Under the pieces are notes generated by a model. That model was not told the DNA's origin. It was given only the letters and a program-made list of their open reading frames with translations, and searched no databases. 64,000 nucleotides of DNA from Tessaracoccus sp. SD287 (GTDB lineage Bacteria > Actinomycetota > Actinomycetes > Propionibacteriales > Propionibacteriaceae): the NCBI RefSeq assembly GCF_017355265.1, contig NZ_JADIJQ010000015.1, positions 1 to 64,000 on the forward strand, read 5' to 3'. The position numbers and the translations under genes are program-made. This document shows, in pieces, positions 35,401 through 44,107 of this stretch (position 1 is its first letter; the number at the start of each line of letters is the position of its first letter).

Positions 35401-35952
35401 TCAGCGGTAGACATGCTCGGACAGGGTGCCGACGTCGCGCAGGTTTCGGTAGCGTCCGGCGTAGTCAAGCCCGTATCCCACGACGAACTCGTTGGGGATG
35501 TCGAAGCCGACGTACTTCACCGTGACGTCGCTGGTCAGCGCCTCCGGCTTGCGGAACATGGTCATGATCTCCAGGGAGGCAGGTTCGCGCGACTGCAGGT
35601 TCTGCACCAGGTAGCTCAAGGTCAGACCGGTGTCGACGATGTCCTCGACGATCAGCACGTCCCTGCCCGAGATGTCGGTGCTCAGGTCCTTGAGGATGCG
35701 CACCACACCGGACGACTGGGTGCCCGAACCGTAGGAGGAGATGGCCATCCAGTCCATCGTGCAGTGGCTGGACATGGCCCGCGACAGGTCGGCCATCACC
35801 ATGATGGCGCCGTTGAGCACGCCCACCAGCAGCAACTCCTTGCCGGCGTAGTCGCGGTCGATCTGCTGCCCCAGTTCACGCACCCTGGCCTGCACCTGCT
35901 CTGAGGTGTGCAGCACGTGATCGAGGTCGTTGGCAATGTCCTTGGCATCCAC
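35401..35952 (-). CDS. hpt: Hypoxanthine phosphoribosyltransferase
   Basis: Purine-salvage enzyme making IMP (and GMP) from the free base and PRPP, 183 residues. The PRPP-binding motif VLIVEDIVDTGLTL is present, together with VLNGAIMVMADL and the C-terminal DYAGRYRNLRDVGTL base-recognition loop. In actinobacteria it is usually followed directly by ftsH; here four other genes come first. It lies ten bases after the tilS stop codon, in the dacB-protease-tilS-hpt series. Confidence 0.96.
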   Translation of the reverse strand: MDAKDIANDLDHVLHTSEQVQARVRELGQQIDRDYAGKELLLVGVLNGAIMVMADLSRAMSSHCTMDWMAISSYGSGTQSSGVVRILKDLSTDISGRDVLIVEDIVDTGLTLSYLVQNLQSREPASLEIMTMFRKPEALTSDVTVKYVGFDIPNEFVVGYGLDYAGRYRNLRDVGTLSEHVYR

Positions 35953-35962
35953 GGGTTACACC

Positions 35963-36958
35963 CTAACCGGGTCCTGACCCCGGCGAGCACACCAGGAGGC
36001 CGTCATGGCGTGCCACCACCACGCCGGGCACCTGCACCGGGCCCTGGCCGTGCCAGTCGGTGACCAGGGCCAGCACCTGGGCCACGTGCACCGCCGAGAC
36101 CTCGTTCGCCCGCTGGGCCAGGAGCCAGCGGCGGACCACCCGCGACGCGATCGCCGGCGGGAACCCGGCGCAGACGCGGCAGTCGAGGGCTCCGCGGCGC
36201 ACTGCTGACGCTGTGGCAGCAGTGGCCCAGTCCTCCAACGCGTCAGCGTCGGCCCGGGCCAGGTCGGCCGTCCGCGCCAGCGCCTCGGCCACCCCCGGAC
36301 CCAGTTCGGCCTCGAGGGTCGGCAGCACCGTGTGGCGCACCCGCACCCGGGTGAACCGCTCGGCAGCGTTGTGCGGGTCGTCCCAGACGTCCAGGCCCCA
36401 CTGTCTACAGGCGGCCCGGGTGACCGCACGCCGCAGCCCCAGCAGCGGTCTGATCACCGGCGGCCCGGCGGCGTCCTGGGCCACCGGACGCATGCCCGAG
36501 AGCGACCTCAGTCCCGACCCGCGCGCCAACCCGAGCAGCACCGTCTCGGCCTGGTCGTCCAGGGTGTGGCCGAGCATCACGGCACCGGCACCGGCGGCAG
36601 CGCGCAGGGCGTCACGTCGCGCCCGGCGGGCCGCCGCCTCCGGCCCGTCACCGGTCCCCAGCACCTCGACCCGGGTCACCGACGCCGGCAGCCCCAACGC
36701 CCGCACGCGCTCGGCGGCGGTCGCCGCCACCTGCACCGACCCGCGCTGCAGACCATGATCAACAATGACAGCTCGCACCTCAGGACCTTGATCACCGGAG
36801 CGTTCGGCGGCCCTCACCGCCCAGGCGGCTCCGGCTGCCAGCGCCATGGAATCGGCTCCCCCGGACACTCCCAGCACCACCGGTCCGGCACTGGGCAGGG
36901 CTGCCCTCACCGCCTGGGCGACCCTGAGAGCATCGGGGCCGAGTTCACGCCGTGCCAC
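35963..36958 (-). CDS. tilS: tRNA(Ile)-lysidine synthase
   Basis: Modifies C34 of tRNA-Ile(CAU) to lysidine so that it reads AUA; essential. The PP-loop SGGADSMALA near residue 34 binds ATP, and the family's LGHTLDDQAETVLLGLARGS follows. At 331 residues it is of the short actinobacterial type without a long C-terminal domain. A degenerate copy of the CTGCTGAC palindrome (36201-36223) is read through as part of the coding sequence, in the segment WATAATASAVRRG. It is downstream of the zinicin-like protease and upstream of hpt. Confidence 0.95.
   Translation of the reverse strand: MARRELGPDALRVAQAVRAALPSAGPVVLGVSGGADSMALAAGAAWAVRAAERSGDQGPEVRAVIVDHGLQRGSVQVAATAAERVRALGLPASVTRVEVLGTGDGPEAAARRARRDALRAAAGAGAVMLGHTLDDQAETVLLGLARGSGLRSLSGMRPVAQDAAGPPVIRPLLGLRRAVTRAACRQWGLDVWDDPHNAAERFTRVRVRHTVLPTLEAELGPGVAEALARTADLARADADALEDWATAATASAVRRGALDCRVCAGFPPAIASRVVRRWLLAQRANEVSAVHVAQVLALVTDWHGQGPVQVPGVVVARHDGLLVCSPGSGPG
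36201..36223. repeat. CTGCTGAC palindrome, copy 6 inside tilS
   Basis: ACTGCTGACGC, a central T and GTGGCAGCAGT: the family core with two mismatches between the arms, lying inside the tilS coding sequence. Every other copy is intergenic. The coding frame is intact. Confidence 0.6.
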
Positions 36959-36970
36959 CGTGGTCCCAGC

Positions 36971-38002
36971 TCACCGGGGCCGGGCAGCCAACCCGAGCAC
37001 CCGCTTGAGCCACTGCTGCGGATCCAGCAGTTCCGCGCGCGTGGGCAGGGTTGCGGGCGACTCGAAGACCCGGTTCAGGCCGGGGTGCCCGGCCACGTCC
37101 AGCACGGCCCGACAGAACGCCGCCCCGTCGCGGTACTGGGCCAGCTTGGCGTCCAGGCCGACGAGTTTTCCGATGGCGGCGAACCGTCCGGGGTTGTCCC
37201 GACGCGCCTCGAACCGGGCCCGGATGGAGGGCAGCGTGGTGATCACCCCGGGGCCAGCCAGGTCCATCAACACGTCGGCATGCCCCTCGAGCAAGGACAT
37301 CACCGCGTTGACCTGGTCGAGCGGTTCGGCGGCCTGGGGTGCCGAGAGCAGATCCAGCATGGCGCCATGTGACTGCTGCCGGGGGGAGCGTCGCAACCCG
37401 CGCAGCAGCACGTCGGTGACCGTCTCCCCCGCCTCGTCCTCTGCCGCCAACACCCGGTTGACCAGCGACAACAGGTAGTCGGGAAGCCAGGGTGCGGCAG
37501 CGAACTGCACCCGGTGGGTCTGCTCGTGCAGCGCCACCCAGGTGCGGAAGTCGGTGGGCACCAACCGCAGCTGGCGTTCGACGTGGATGACGTTGGGGGC
37601 GACCAGCACCAGCCGCGGGGTCGGACTGAACGGGTCGAACTGGCCCAGGATCCGGGTGCCCAGCACCGCCAGCAGCGCCCCCAGCTGGGTGGCCATTGCC
37701 CGTCCGGTGACCCGCTGGGCCAAGCTCGGTCGGGCGGGGGCGCCGAGCCGGTCCCACATCGACCGGGCGGTGCCCACCATGGCGGTGGCCCACGCCCGAC
37801 GGTCGATGACCATGTTCAGCCCATCCTCGACCAGCGGCAGCCCCGAGGTCTCGGTGATCAGGCCCGGCGCCATCTCGGCGGCACGTCGCAGGTCGTCGAC
37901 CGCGGCCCGACGCTGCTCGGTGGTGGTCGGCGGGCCGGGTCGCATCAGCCGGTGGCTGAACGCCGCGGCGAGGTCGAAGTCGACCCAGGGCAGGGAACTC
38001 AC
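36971..38002 (-). CDS. Zinicin-like zinc metalloprotease (DUF2342)
   Basis: A 343-residue protein of the actinobacterial zinc-dependent metalloprotease family usually found between dacB and tilS. The metal site is HEQTHRVQF (HExxH), and the third ligand is probably in LEGHADVLMD. No signal peptide is visible, so it is probably cytoplasmic. The substrate is unknown. I chose the GTG at 38002, which overlaps the dacB stop by four bases (GTGA); a GTG at 38014 is also possible. It is coupled to dacB and followed closely by tilS. Confidence 0.88.
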   Translation of the reverse strand: MSSLPWVDFDLAAAFSHRLMRPGPPTTTEQRRAAVDDLRRAAEMAPGLITETSGLPLVEDGLNMVIDRRAWATAMVGTARSMWDRLGAPARPSLAQRVTGRAMATQLGALLAVLGTRILGQFDPFSPTPRLVLVAPNVIHVERQLRLVPTDFRTWVALHEQTHRVQFAAAPWLPDYLLSLVNRVLAAEDEAGETVTDVLLRGLRRSPRQQSHGAMLDLLSAPQAAEPLDQVNAVMSLLEGHADVLMDLAGPGVITTLPSIRARFEARRDNPGRFAAIGKLVGLDAKLAQYRDGAAFCRAVLDVAGHPGLNRVFESPATLPTRAELLDPQQWLKRVLGLAARPR

Positions 38003-39441
38003 GGGCAACCACACTCACTGACGACCGCCGCTGCGGTGTCGATCCAGGCTCGGGCCCACCAGTCGTCCTTGGACTGGTTGACGATGAAGACGATGATCAC
38101 GCTCTGGCCCGAGGCGGTCACCGTCCACCCGGACAAGGATGACACCTCACTGAGGGTGCCGGTCTTGGCGTGCACCCGGCCCCGGCCCCCGGCCGACTCG
38201 TCGATCAGGAAACGATCGCGCAGGGTCCCCGAGACCCGTGCCACCGGAGTCGCGGTGAGCAGACCCCGCAGCCGCTCGGTGGTCGCGATGGTCCGCCAGG
38301 CCGCCGCCAGCATCTCGGCGTTGACCAGGTTGCTGCGGCTCAGCCCGGACCCGTCGTGCACCTGGGCCCCCTGACGCCACACCTTGAGCTCGGTGAGCAC
38401 CTGCTGCAGCGCCCGGGTGCCGCCCGCGAAGGATGCCTCGGCGTGGCGTGACAGGGCGAGGTGGCGCAGGATCATCTCGGTGGCGGTGTTGTCGGAGGCG
38501 ACCATGGCGATCGTGACGACCTGTTCCAGCGGCAGCGAGTCGACGCTGGCCAACTCGGCTCCCCCGGACGCACGGGGCGTGATGTTCCCGGTCACGGCGA
38601 TGCCCTCGGCCTTCAACTGGGCCGCGAAGACTGCTGCCGCGGCGGCGGCCGGCGCCTGGGCCCGGGCGCTGTTCGTGATGGTGCCGTCGGCATTGCGGGT
38701 CCTGCCGCCGTCCACCATCAGGGCGCTGATCCGGGTGACCTGGCTGGCGTAGCCGGCGGGCCAGGTCGGAGCCCAGTCGGGCCCGGCAAACAGGCTCTGG
38801 TCGAAGCCGAGCGTCACGCTCGTCCGCCCGGACGCGCGCAGCGCCCGGGCCGTCAGCCGGGCCAGTTCGGCGGTGCTGGCGACCCCGGGCTGCTGCGGGT
38901 CGGGGATGCTGCGCAGGTACGGGTCACCGCCGCCGGTGAGCACGATCACTCCCGCCGCCGGGCTGGTGACCGTGGTGCTCAGCACGTGGTCGCCGGGCAT
39001 TGAGGCGAGCGCCCCCAGCATGGTCAGCGTCTTCATGTTCGACGCCGGGATCATCATGGCGGCCGGGTTGTTGGCGTACAGCACCCCGCCGGAGCCCGAG
39101 TCCAGCACCAGGGACGCCGATGCCCCGTTGAACTTCCTGGGGACCGCGGTGAGTCGTTGGGCCAGTGTGGCCGGGGCCAGCGTCGCGTCCGGTGCGGCCA
39201 GCGGCGGCGGTGAGACCACCGCGGACGCGACCGGGGTGGTGCTCGGTGGCGCCGGGAACAGGGTGCTTGCCGCAGGCGGCAGGGCCAGGGGCTCGCGCAG
39301 TCCAGTAGCCTCCAACAGGGGGGCATGTGCAAAGCTGATCCCACCGACGAGGCCCGTAGTCAGCATGGCAACCAGTGCTGCCGCCAGACCCGTGCGGCGC
39401 GGTCGGGGCTCGCTGGTGTTCGCGGACTCCAGCTGGGTCAC
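37999..39441 (-). CDS. dacB: D-alanyl-D-alanine carboxypeptidase (peptidase S13)
   Basis: A 480-residue penicillin-binding protein of the PBP4 (S13) type that trims peptidoglycan stem peptides outside the membrane. An N-terminal membrane segment (GLAAALVAMLTTGLVGGISF) is followed by a Pro/Ala-rich linker. The three active-site motifs are in order: PASNMK (Ser-x-x-Lys), SDN, and KTG in HAKTGTLSEVSSLSG. It is divergent from ppa with 66 bases between them and coupled to the metalloprotease downstream. Confidence 0.94.
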   Translation of the reverse strand: MTQLESANTSEPRPRRTGLAAALVAMLTTGLVGGISFAHAPLLEATGLREPLALPPAASTLFPAPPSTTPVASAVVSPPPLAAPDATLAPATLAQRLTAVPRKFNGASASLVLDSGSGGVLYANNPAAMMIPASNMKTLTMLGALASMPGDHVLSTTVTSPAAGVIVLTGGGDPYLRSIPDPQQPGVASTAELARLTARALRASGRTSVTLGFDQSLFAGPDWAPTWPAGYASQVTRISALMVDGGRTRNADGTITNSARAQAPAAAAAAVFAAQLKAEGIAVTGNITPRASGGAELASVDSLPLEQVVTIAMVASDNTATEMILRHLALSRHAEASFAGGTRALQQVLTELKVWRQGAQVHDGSGLSRSNLVNAEMLAAAWRTIATTERLRGLLTATPVARVSGTLRDRFLIDESAGGRGRVHAKTGTLSEVSSLSGWTVTASGQSVIIVFIVNQSKDDWWARAWIDTAAAVVSECGCP

Positions 39442-39507
39442 TTCCGTCCTCCGAACACGCTAGGCTGCCCCCTGACGAGGGTGTCCCCATCATAGAGAGA
39501 GCAAGCC

Positions 39508-40068
39508 GTGACCAACGATTCCAAGTCTGTTGAGCTCAGCCCCATCCCCGATGGCATCACTTTCGACGTCACCATCGAGATCCCCAAGGGCACGAAGAAC
39601 AAGTACGAGATGGACCACACCACCGGTCGCATCCGCCTTGACCGCACCCTGTTCACCTCGACGCAGTACCCGTACGACTACGGGTTCGTCGAGGGCACCC
39701 TGGGTGAGGACGGCGACCCGCTGGACGCCCTGGTGCTGGTGCCCGAGCCCACCTTCCCCGGCTGCCTGATCGAGTGCCGCGCCGTGGCGATGTTCCGGAT
39801 GCGCGACGAGATGGGCGGCGACGACAAGGTGCTGTGCATCCCGACCGCTGACACCCGCCAGAACAACATCGTCGACATCGAGTCGGTCTCGGAAATGATG
39901 CTGCTCGAGATCGAGCACTTCTTCACCGTCTACAAGGACCTCGAGCCCGGCAAGTCCGTCGAGGGCGCCACCTGGGTCGGCAAGACCGAGGCCGAGCAAG
40001 AGATCCGCAACTCGATCGAACGCGCCAAGGGCACCCCCTTCGAGCACCACCACGCCAACCTGGCCTGA
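39508..40068 (+). CDS. ppa: Inorganic pyrophosphatase
   Basis: A soluble family I pyrophosphatase, hydrolysing PPi and pulling biosynthetic reactions forward. Motifs are [25 protein letters not shown] and the catalytic [10 protein letters not shown] (Asp-x-Asp-x-x-Asp), followed by DDKVLCIP. The length of 186 residues is slightly longer than the usual 160-175 because of N- and C-terminal extensions. Its stop codon overlaps the start of the methyltransferase gene by one base. Confidence 0.97.
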   Translation: MTNDSKSVELSPIPDGITFDVTIEIPKGTKNKYEMDHTTGRIRLDRTLFTSTQYPYDYGFVEGTLGEDGDPLDALVLVPEPTFPGCLIECRAVAMFRMRDEMGGDDKVLCIPTADTRQNNIVDIESVSEMMLLEIEHFFTVYKDLEPGKSVEGATWVGKTEAEQEIRNSIERAKGTPFEHHHANLA

Positions 40069-41072
40069 TGGGTTCGTACCTCGTCCTGCTGGCCCCTGCT
40101 GCCAACCGGGTCTACGCCGGTGGCGCGGACGTGCTGGCCGCCGCCGAACTGCAGATCTGCCACCCCGGCGAGCTGAGCACCGAGCCGGTCGTGGTGGCCG
40201 GGGTCGACTACCTGGCGGTGACCGCCGAGTCGCTTGATCCGGTGGTCGTCGCCGGTCAGTCCGCCTCGTTGGCCCTGTTCGAGCGTTCCGCCGACGAGCG
40301 CGGCGACCTGCTGCGTCCCGTCGAGTTGCCGGGCGTCGACTGGTTGGACGAGGACCTGGTCACCATCCCGAAGTACCCGGGCAAGACCAACGAGCAGTTC
40401 ACCCGGCTGCTGACCAATGTCACCCTGGCCGCGGTGCACCGCGAGCCCGGCCCGCGGGAGATCCTTGACCCGATGGCCGGACGCGGCACCACGCTGATGA
40501 CCGCCTGGCTGATGGGCCATGACGGCTTCGGCGTGGAGGCAGACCCAAAGGCGGTGGAGGCGATGAGCGCCTACCTGAAGACGTGGTTGCGCCGCAAACG
40601 CCTCAAGCACACCGCTGACACCACCCCGGTGCGTCGCGAGGGGCGCGCCATCGGCAAGCGCTTCGATGCCACCCTGCGCCTGCCCGAACGCCGGGAGCTG
40701 GTGATGGCCACCTTCACCGGTGACGCCAGGGACTCGGGTCGACTGTGGGGCCGACGCAAGTTCGACGCCATCGTCACCGACGCCCCCTACGGTGTGGTGC
40801 ACGGCGCCACCGTGGAAGCGGGCAGGGGCAAGCGGGATCGCTCACCGGCCGGGTTGCTGACCGACGCGCTGCCCATCTGGGCCGGACAGCTTCGTCCCGG
40901 CGGGGCGCTGGGCCTGTCGTGGAACACCCACGGGCTGGCCCGCGAACAGCTGGCCGGGCTGATGGCCGCCCAGGGTCTCGACGTCATGGACGAGGGTCCC
41001 TGGCTGCAGTTCTCCCATCGGGTCGACTCCTCGATCCAGCGCGACCTGATGGTGGGCGTCAAACCGCTGTGA
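40068..41072 (+). CDS. TRM11-like SAM-dependent methyltransferase
   Basis: A 334-residue methyltransferase. The SAM-binding motif I is ILDPMAGRGTTLMTA, followed by DGFGVEADPKAVEAM; the catalytic motif IV is FDAIVTDAPYG (Asp-x-Pro-Tyr), which is typical of N6-adenine or N2-guanine methyltransferases. The family resembles Trm11/TrmG10, which makes m2G in tRNA, but bacterial members are little studied. There is no target-recognition domain of a restriction enzyme. The ATG overlaps the ppa stop (TGATG), so the two are coupled. Confidence 0.82.
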   Translation: MGSYLVLLAPAANRVYAGGADVLAAAELQICHPGELSTEPVVVAGVDYLAVTAESLDPVVVAGQSASLALFERSADERGDLLRPVELPGVDWLDEDLVTIPKYPGKTNEQFTRLLTNVTLAAVHREPGPREILDPMAGRGTTLMTAWLMGHDGFGVEADPKAVEAMSAYLKTWLRRKRLKHTADTTPVRREGRAIGKRFDATLRLPERRELVMATFTGDARDSGRLWGRRKFDAIVTDAPYGVVHGATVEAGRGKRDRSPAGLLTDALPIWAGQLRPGGALGLSWNTHGLAREQLAGLMAAQGLDVMDEGPWLQFSHRVDSSIQRDLMVGVKPL

Positions 41073-41081
41073 CCGGCGGGC

Positions 41082-42089
41082 TCAGCCGTCGACGAGCCCC
41101 TCAAGCCAGACCAGCTGCTGCCAACGCTGTACCGGACCGCCGCCCTCGTGACCCGAATGGGTGTAGACCTCGATCGTGGTCGCCGACGACTCCTCGCGGG
41201 CAGACCCCCACTGGTTGTAGGCGGCGAACACCGTCGACGGGGGGCAGACCTGGTCCATCAGCGCCACGCTGAAGATGGCCGGGATGTCGGCCCGGGTGGC
41301 GAAGTTCACCCCGTCGAAGTAGCTGAGGATGCGCAGCACGTCCTGCTCCCGGTGGGGAGAGGTGCGGATGTAGTTCGAGATCTCCTTGTACGGCAGCGCG
41401 TCGGTAAGGGTGATGGCCCGAGCGAAGTGGCACAGGAACGGCACGTCGACCATGGCCCCGGCCAGGGACACGTCGGCCAGCGTCGCCAGTCCTGCGGTCG
41501 CGATGGACAGCCCGCCACCCTGCGAGCCGCCCTCGACGAAGACTTGGCTGGGGTCGACCTGCGGCAGCGACTTGGCCACCTGCACCGCCCGCAGGCAGTC
41601 GATGTAGAGCCGACGGTAGTAGTAGGTCTCGGGAGCGGCGATGCCGCGGGTCATCACCCCCGGCCAGGAGTTGGCCCCGGCTTCCGGGTCGCTGTCGGGG
41701 GTGCGGTCGAAGAGGGTGAAGTGGTTCCAGCCCTGGCCGCGGGTGTCGACGACGAGGTGGGCGTGGCCGGCGCCGGTGAACGGGGTGGCGAACGGGAACT
41801 CCCGGCCGCCGGCGTAGCCGATGAAGCTGACCACCGCCGACAGCGGTTCGGTGGCACCGGCCGGCACCAGCAGCCAGGCCCGCACCCGGGTGCCGCCCCA
41901 GCCGGCGAAGCTGACGTCGTGGGCGTCGACCAGCTTCTGGTGGTTCTCGAAGGGTTCGGCCCGGACGTCCAGGTCGATCTGGGCCACCTCGTCGAGGGTG
42001 CTGCGCCAGAACTCGTCGAAGTCGGCCGGTTCGGCCACCTCGGGACGGTAGGTGCGCAGGTCGTCCAGCGGAAGATCAAACAGGGCCAT
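41082..42089 (-). CDS. Acetylxylan esterase (AXE1/cephalosporin-C deacetylase family)
   Basis: A 335-residue alpha/beta hydrolase that removes acetyl groups from xylan fragments and similar substrates. The nucleophile elbow is VEGGSQGGGLS with Ser in Gly-x-Ser-x-Gly. The family's RTYRPEVAEPADFDEFW N-terminus is present. The conserved Asp and His lie in LMDQVCPPSTVFAAYN and YTHSGHEGGG. There is no signal peptide, so it is cytoplasmic and would act on imported oligosaccharides. It is convergent with the methyltransferase gene. Confidence 0.9.
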   Translation of the reverse strand: MALFDLPLDDLRTYRPEVAEPADFDEFWRSTLDEVAQIDLDVRAEPFENHQKLVDAHDVSFAGWGGTRVRAWLLVPAGATEPLSAVVSFIGYAGGREFPFATPFTGAGHAHLVVDTRGQGWNHFTLFDRTPDSDPEAGANSWPGVMTRGIAAPETYYYRRLYIDCLRAVQVAKSLPQVDPSQVFVEGGSQGGGLSIATAGLATLADVSLAGAMVDVPFLCHFARAITLTDALPYKEISNYIRTSPHREQDVLRILSYFDGVNFATRADIPAIFSVALMDQVCPPSTVFAAYNQWGSAREESSATTIEVYTHSGHEGGGPVQRWQQLVWLEGLVDG

Positions 42090-42131
42090 GGCGAGATCCT
42101 AGGGGCACCACCATGGCCGGGGCGAGCCGTT

Positions 42132-42164
42132 GGCGCTCTGCTGACGGTGTGTCAGCAGAGCGCC
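42132..42164. repeat. CTGCTGAC palindrome, copy 7, after glnK
   Basis: Perfect arms GGCGCTCTGCTGAC and GTCAGCAGAGCGCC around a five-base loop. It starts 26 bases past the glnK stop codon on the minus strand, where it may also end transcription of the amt-glnK operon. Confidence 0.8.
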
Positions 42165-42190
42165 AGGGGTGTCAGGAGAGCGCCAGCGAC

Positions 42191-42529
42191 TCAGACGGCC
42201 AGGGCATCCACCTCGCCGGTGCGGATGCGGACGACGTGGTCGACGGGGGTGACCCACACCTTGCCGTCCCCGACGGAGCCGGAGCGGGCGTGATCCACGA
42301 TCACGTCGACGACGGCGTCAGCCTCGTTGTCCTCGAGCAGGATCTCGATCTTGACCTTCTCGATGAAGTCGATCGTGAACTCTGCCCCGCGGTAGACCTC
42401 GGTGTGGCCGCGCTGCCTGGCATAGCCGCTGACCTCGGTGACGGTCATGCCGCGGATGCCGTACTGGGCCAGCGCGATCTGGACCCCCGCCAGGACGGCG
42501 GGCTGGATGATGGCGGTGACGAGCTTCAT
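42191..42529 (-). CDS. glnK: PII nitrogen regulatory protein
   Basis: A 112-residue trimeric PII signal protein that gates Amt by ADP/ATP and 2-oxoglutarate binding. The fold is complete: MKLVTAIIQPAVL, GMTVTEVSGYARQRGHTE, the T-loop VYRGAEFTIDFIEKV and the B-loop GSVGDGKVWV. Position 51, the Tyr that is uridylylated in E. coli and adenylylated in other actinobacteria, is Phe here. The ATG overlaps the amt stop by four bases. No glnD adenylyltransferase follows, unlike the usual actinobacterial amt-glnK-glnD order. Confidence 0.95.
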   Translation of the reverse strand: MKLVTAIIQPAVLAGVQIALAQYGIRGMTVTEVSGYARQRGHTEVYRGAEFTIDFIEKVKIEILLEDNEADAVVDVIVDHARSGSVGDGKVWVTPVDHVVRIRTGEVDALAV

Positions 42530-43902
42530 GCCACGGGCTCCTTCTCGGGGGTGGGGACGTCCGACGGTGCCGACGGCGACACGGGTGCCTGGGGCACCAC
42601 CAGGGTGGAACGGACGCGGTAGCTGGAGTAGCCGACGCTGCTGAGGTCGTAGCCGTTCTCGGCATGCGCGGCCAGGTCGATACCGGTCGCCTCGGCGGCG
42701 GGACTGATCCGGATGCCCATCGTGTACTTGATGGCCAGCGCGATCAGCAGGCTGACCACCCCGGAGTAGACGATCACGGCCAGCGCGCCCAGCGCCTGTC
42801 GGCCGAGCTGGTCGAAGCCGCCCGCGTAGAAGACGCCCGCCACACCGTCGTTCAGGGACCCCTTGGCAAACAGGCCCACCGCGAGGGTGCCGACCAGACC
42901 GCCGAGCAGGTGGACCGCCACCACGTCCAAGGAGTCGTCGATGCGGAACTTCGACTTCCACTTCACCGCCAGCGCACAGGCCACGCCGGCCAGGACACCG
43001 ATGGCGATGGCGCCCAGCGGGGTGACGGCCGCGCAGGCCGGGGTGATCGCCACCAGTCCGGCGACCACACCCGAGGCGGCACCCAGCGAGGTGGCATGCC
43101 CGTCCCGGACCCGCTCGACGACCAGCCAGGCCAGCATCGCCGCACCGGCGCCGACCAGGGTGTTGACCCAGGTCAGACCGGCCAACTCGTTGGCGCCCAG
43201 CGCGGAGCCGGCGTTGAAGCCGAACCAACCGAACCACAGCAGCCCGGCGCCGAGCATGACCAGGGTCAGGTTCTGCGGACGCATCGGCTTGGTGCCGAAG
43301 CCCAACCGGGGTCCCACCACGATGGCCAGCATCAGCGCGGCCATGCCGGCGTTGATGTGGATCGCGGTGCCGCCGGCGAAGTCAATGGCACCAATCGTGT
43401 TGGCGATGAAGCCACCCTTCTCGGAGACCGCGCCATCAAAGGCGAAGACCCAGTGGGCTGCCGGGAAGTAGACCAGGCTGGACCACACCAGGGTGAACAC
43501 CACCCAGGCGCTGAACTTCATCCGGTCGGCCACCGCGCCCGAAGCCAGGGCGGTCGCAATGATGGCGAAGGCGGCCTGGAAGCCAATGAAGACCAGCAGC
43601 GGAATCTGGTTGCCGGGCTCCCCCAGCAGCACGTCTGCGGTGTTCTGCAGACCCGCGAACTGGGTCGGGTCACCGATGATGCCCTTCCAGGAATCACCGA
43701 AGGCCATCGAGAAGCCGAACAGCACCCACAGCACACCCACGGTGGCCATGGCGATGATGGACATCATCATCATGTTGAGGACGCTCTTGGCGCGGACCAT
43801 GCCGCCGTAGAACAGCGCCAGGCCGGGGGTCATCAGCAGGACCAGGCCTGCCGCGGCAAGCACCCAAGCGGTGTCGCCGGTGTTGAGCTCGAGAATTGTC
43901 AT
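42526..43902 (-). CDS. amt: Ammonium transporter
   Basis: An 11-helix Amt/Rh channel of 458 residues. Family markers are LFYGGMVRAKSVLN at the first helix, HWVFAFDG and the later VHLLGGLVGTL, which supply the pore His pair, and GGTAIHINAGMAALM. The start follows a locally AT-richer gap of 205 bases that should carry the nitrogen-controlled promoter; I found no clear GlnR or AmtR box. A longer start exists upstream but gives a basic, unlikely N-terminus. Coupled to glnK. Confidence 0.95.
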   Translation of the reverse strand: MTILELNTGDTAWVLAAAGLVLLMTPGLALFYGGMVRAKSVLNMMMMSIIAMATVGVLWVLFGFSMAFGDSWKGIIGDPTQFAGLQNTADVLLGEPGNQIPLLVFIGFQAAFAIIATALASGAVADRMKFSAWVVFTLVWSSLVYFPAAHWVFAFDGAVSEKGGFIANTIGAIDFAGGTAIHINAGMAALMLAIVVGPRLGFGTKPMRPQNLTLVMLGAGLLWFGWFGFNAGSALGANELAGLTWVNTLVGAGAAMLAWLVVERVRDGHATSLGAASGVVAGLVAITPACAAVTPLGAIAIGVLAGVACALAVKWKSKFRIDDSLDVVAVHLLGGLVGTLAVGLFAKGSLNDGVAGVFYAGGFDQLGRQALGALAVIVYSGVVSLLIALAIKYTMGIRISPAAEATGIDLAAHAENGYDLSSVGYSSYRVRSTLVVPQAPVSPSAPSDVPTPEKEPVA

Positions 43903-44107
43903 GCCCAAAACTGTGCTCGGCTGATATTTCGCCAAGACGTGTCGTCCGCGTCGATCACGTTTCAATGCGCGCCCCAGTGTTAACGGCTCGTGTCATCACC
44001 CGGCCAGGGGCCCCGACCCCGCACCTGCCGGACCGGTGGCGGTGGTTTGTATGCTGGGCTTTCGAGGAGCCAGCAACACTGGTGGCGACGAGGCGGGAGG
44101 TGCCGCG

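Noticed and set aside
33447-35525. Long plus-strand frame opposite DUF5107
   Set aside because: Shadow; the minus-strand protein fits DUF5107 over its length.
40068-41072. Restriction-modification DNA methyltransferase
   Set aside because: No target-recognition region and no endonuclease gene nearby; it is coupled to ppa and fits the TRM11-like tRNA family.
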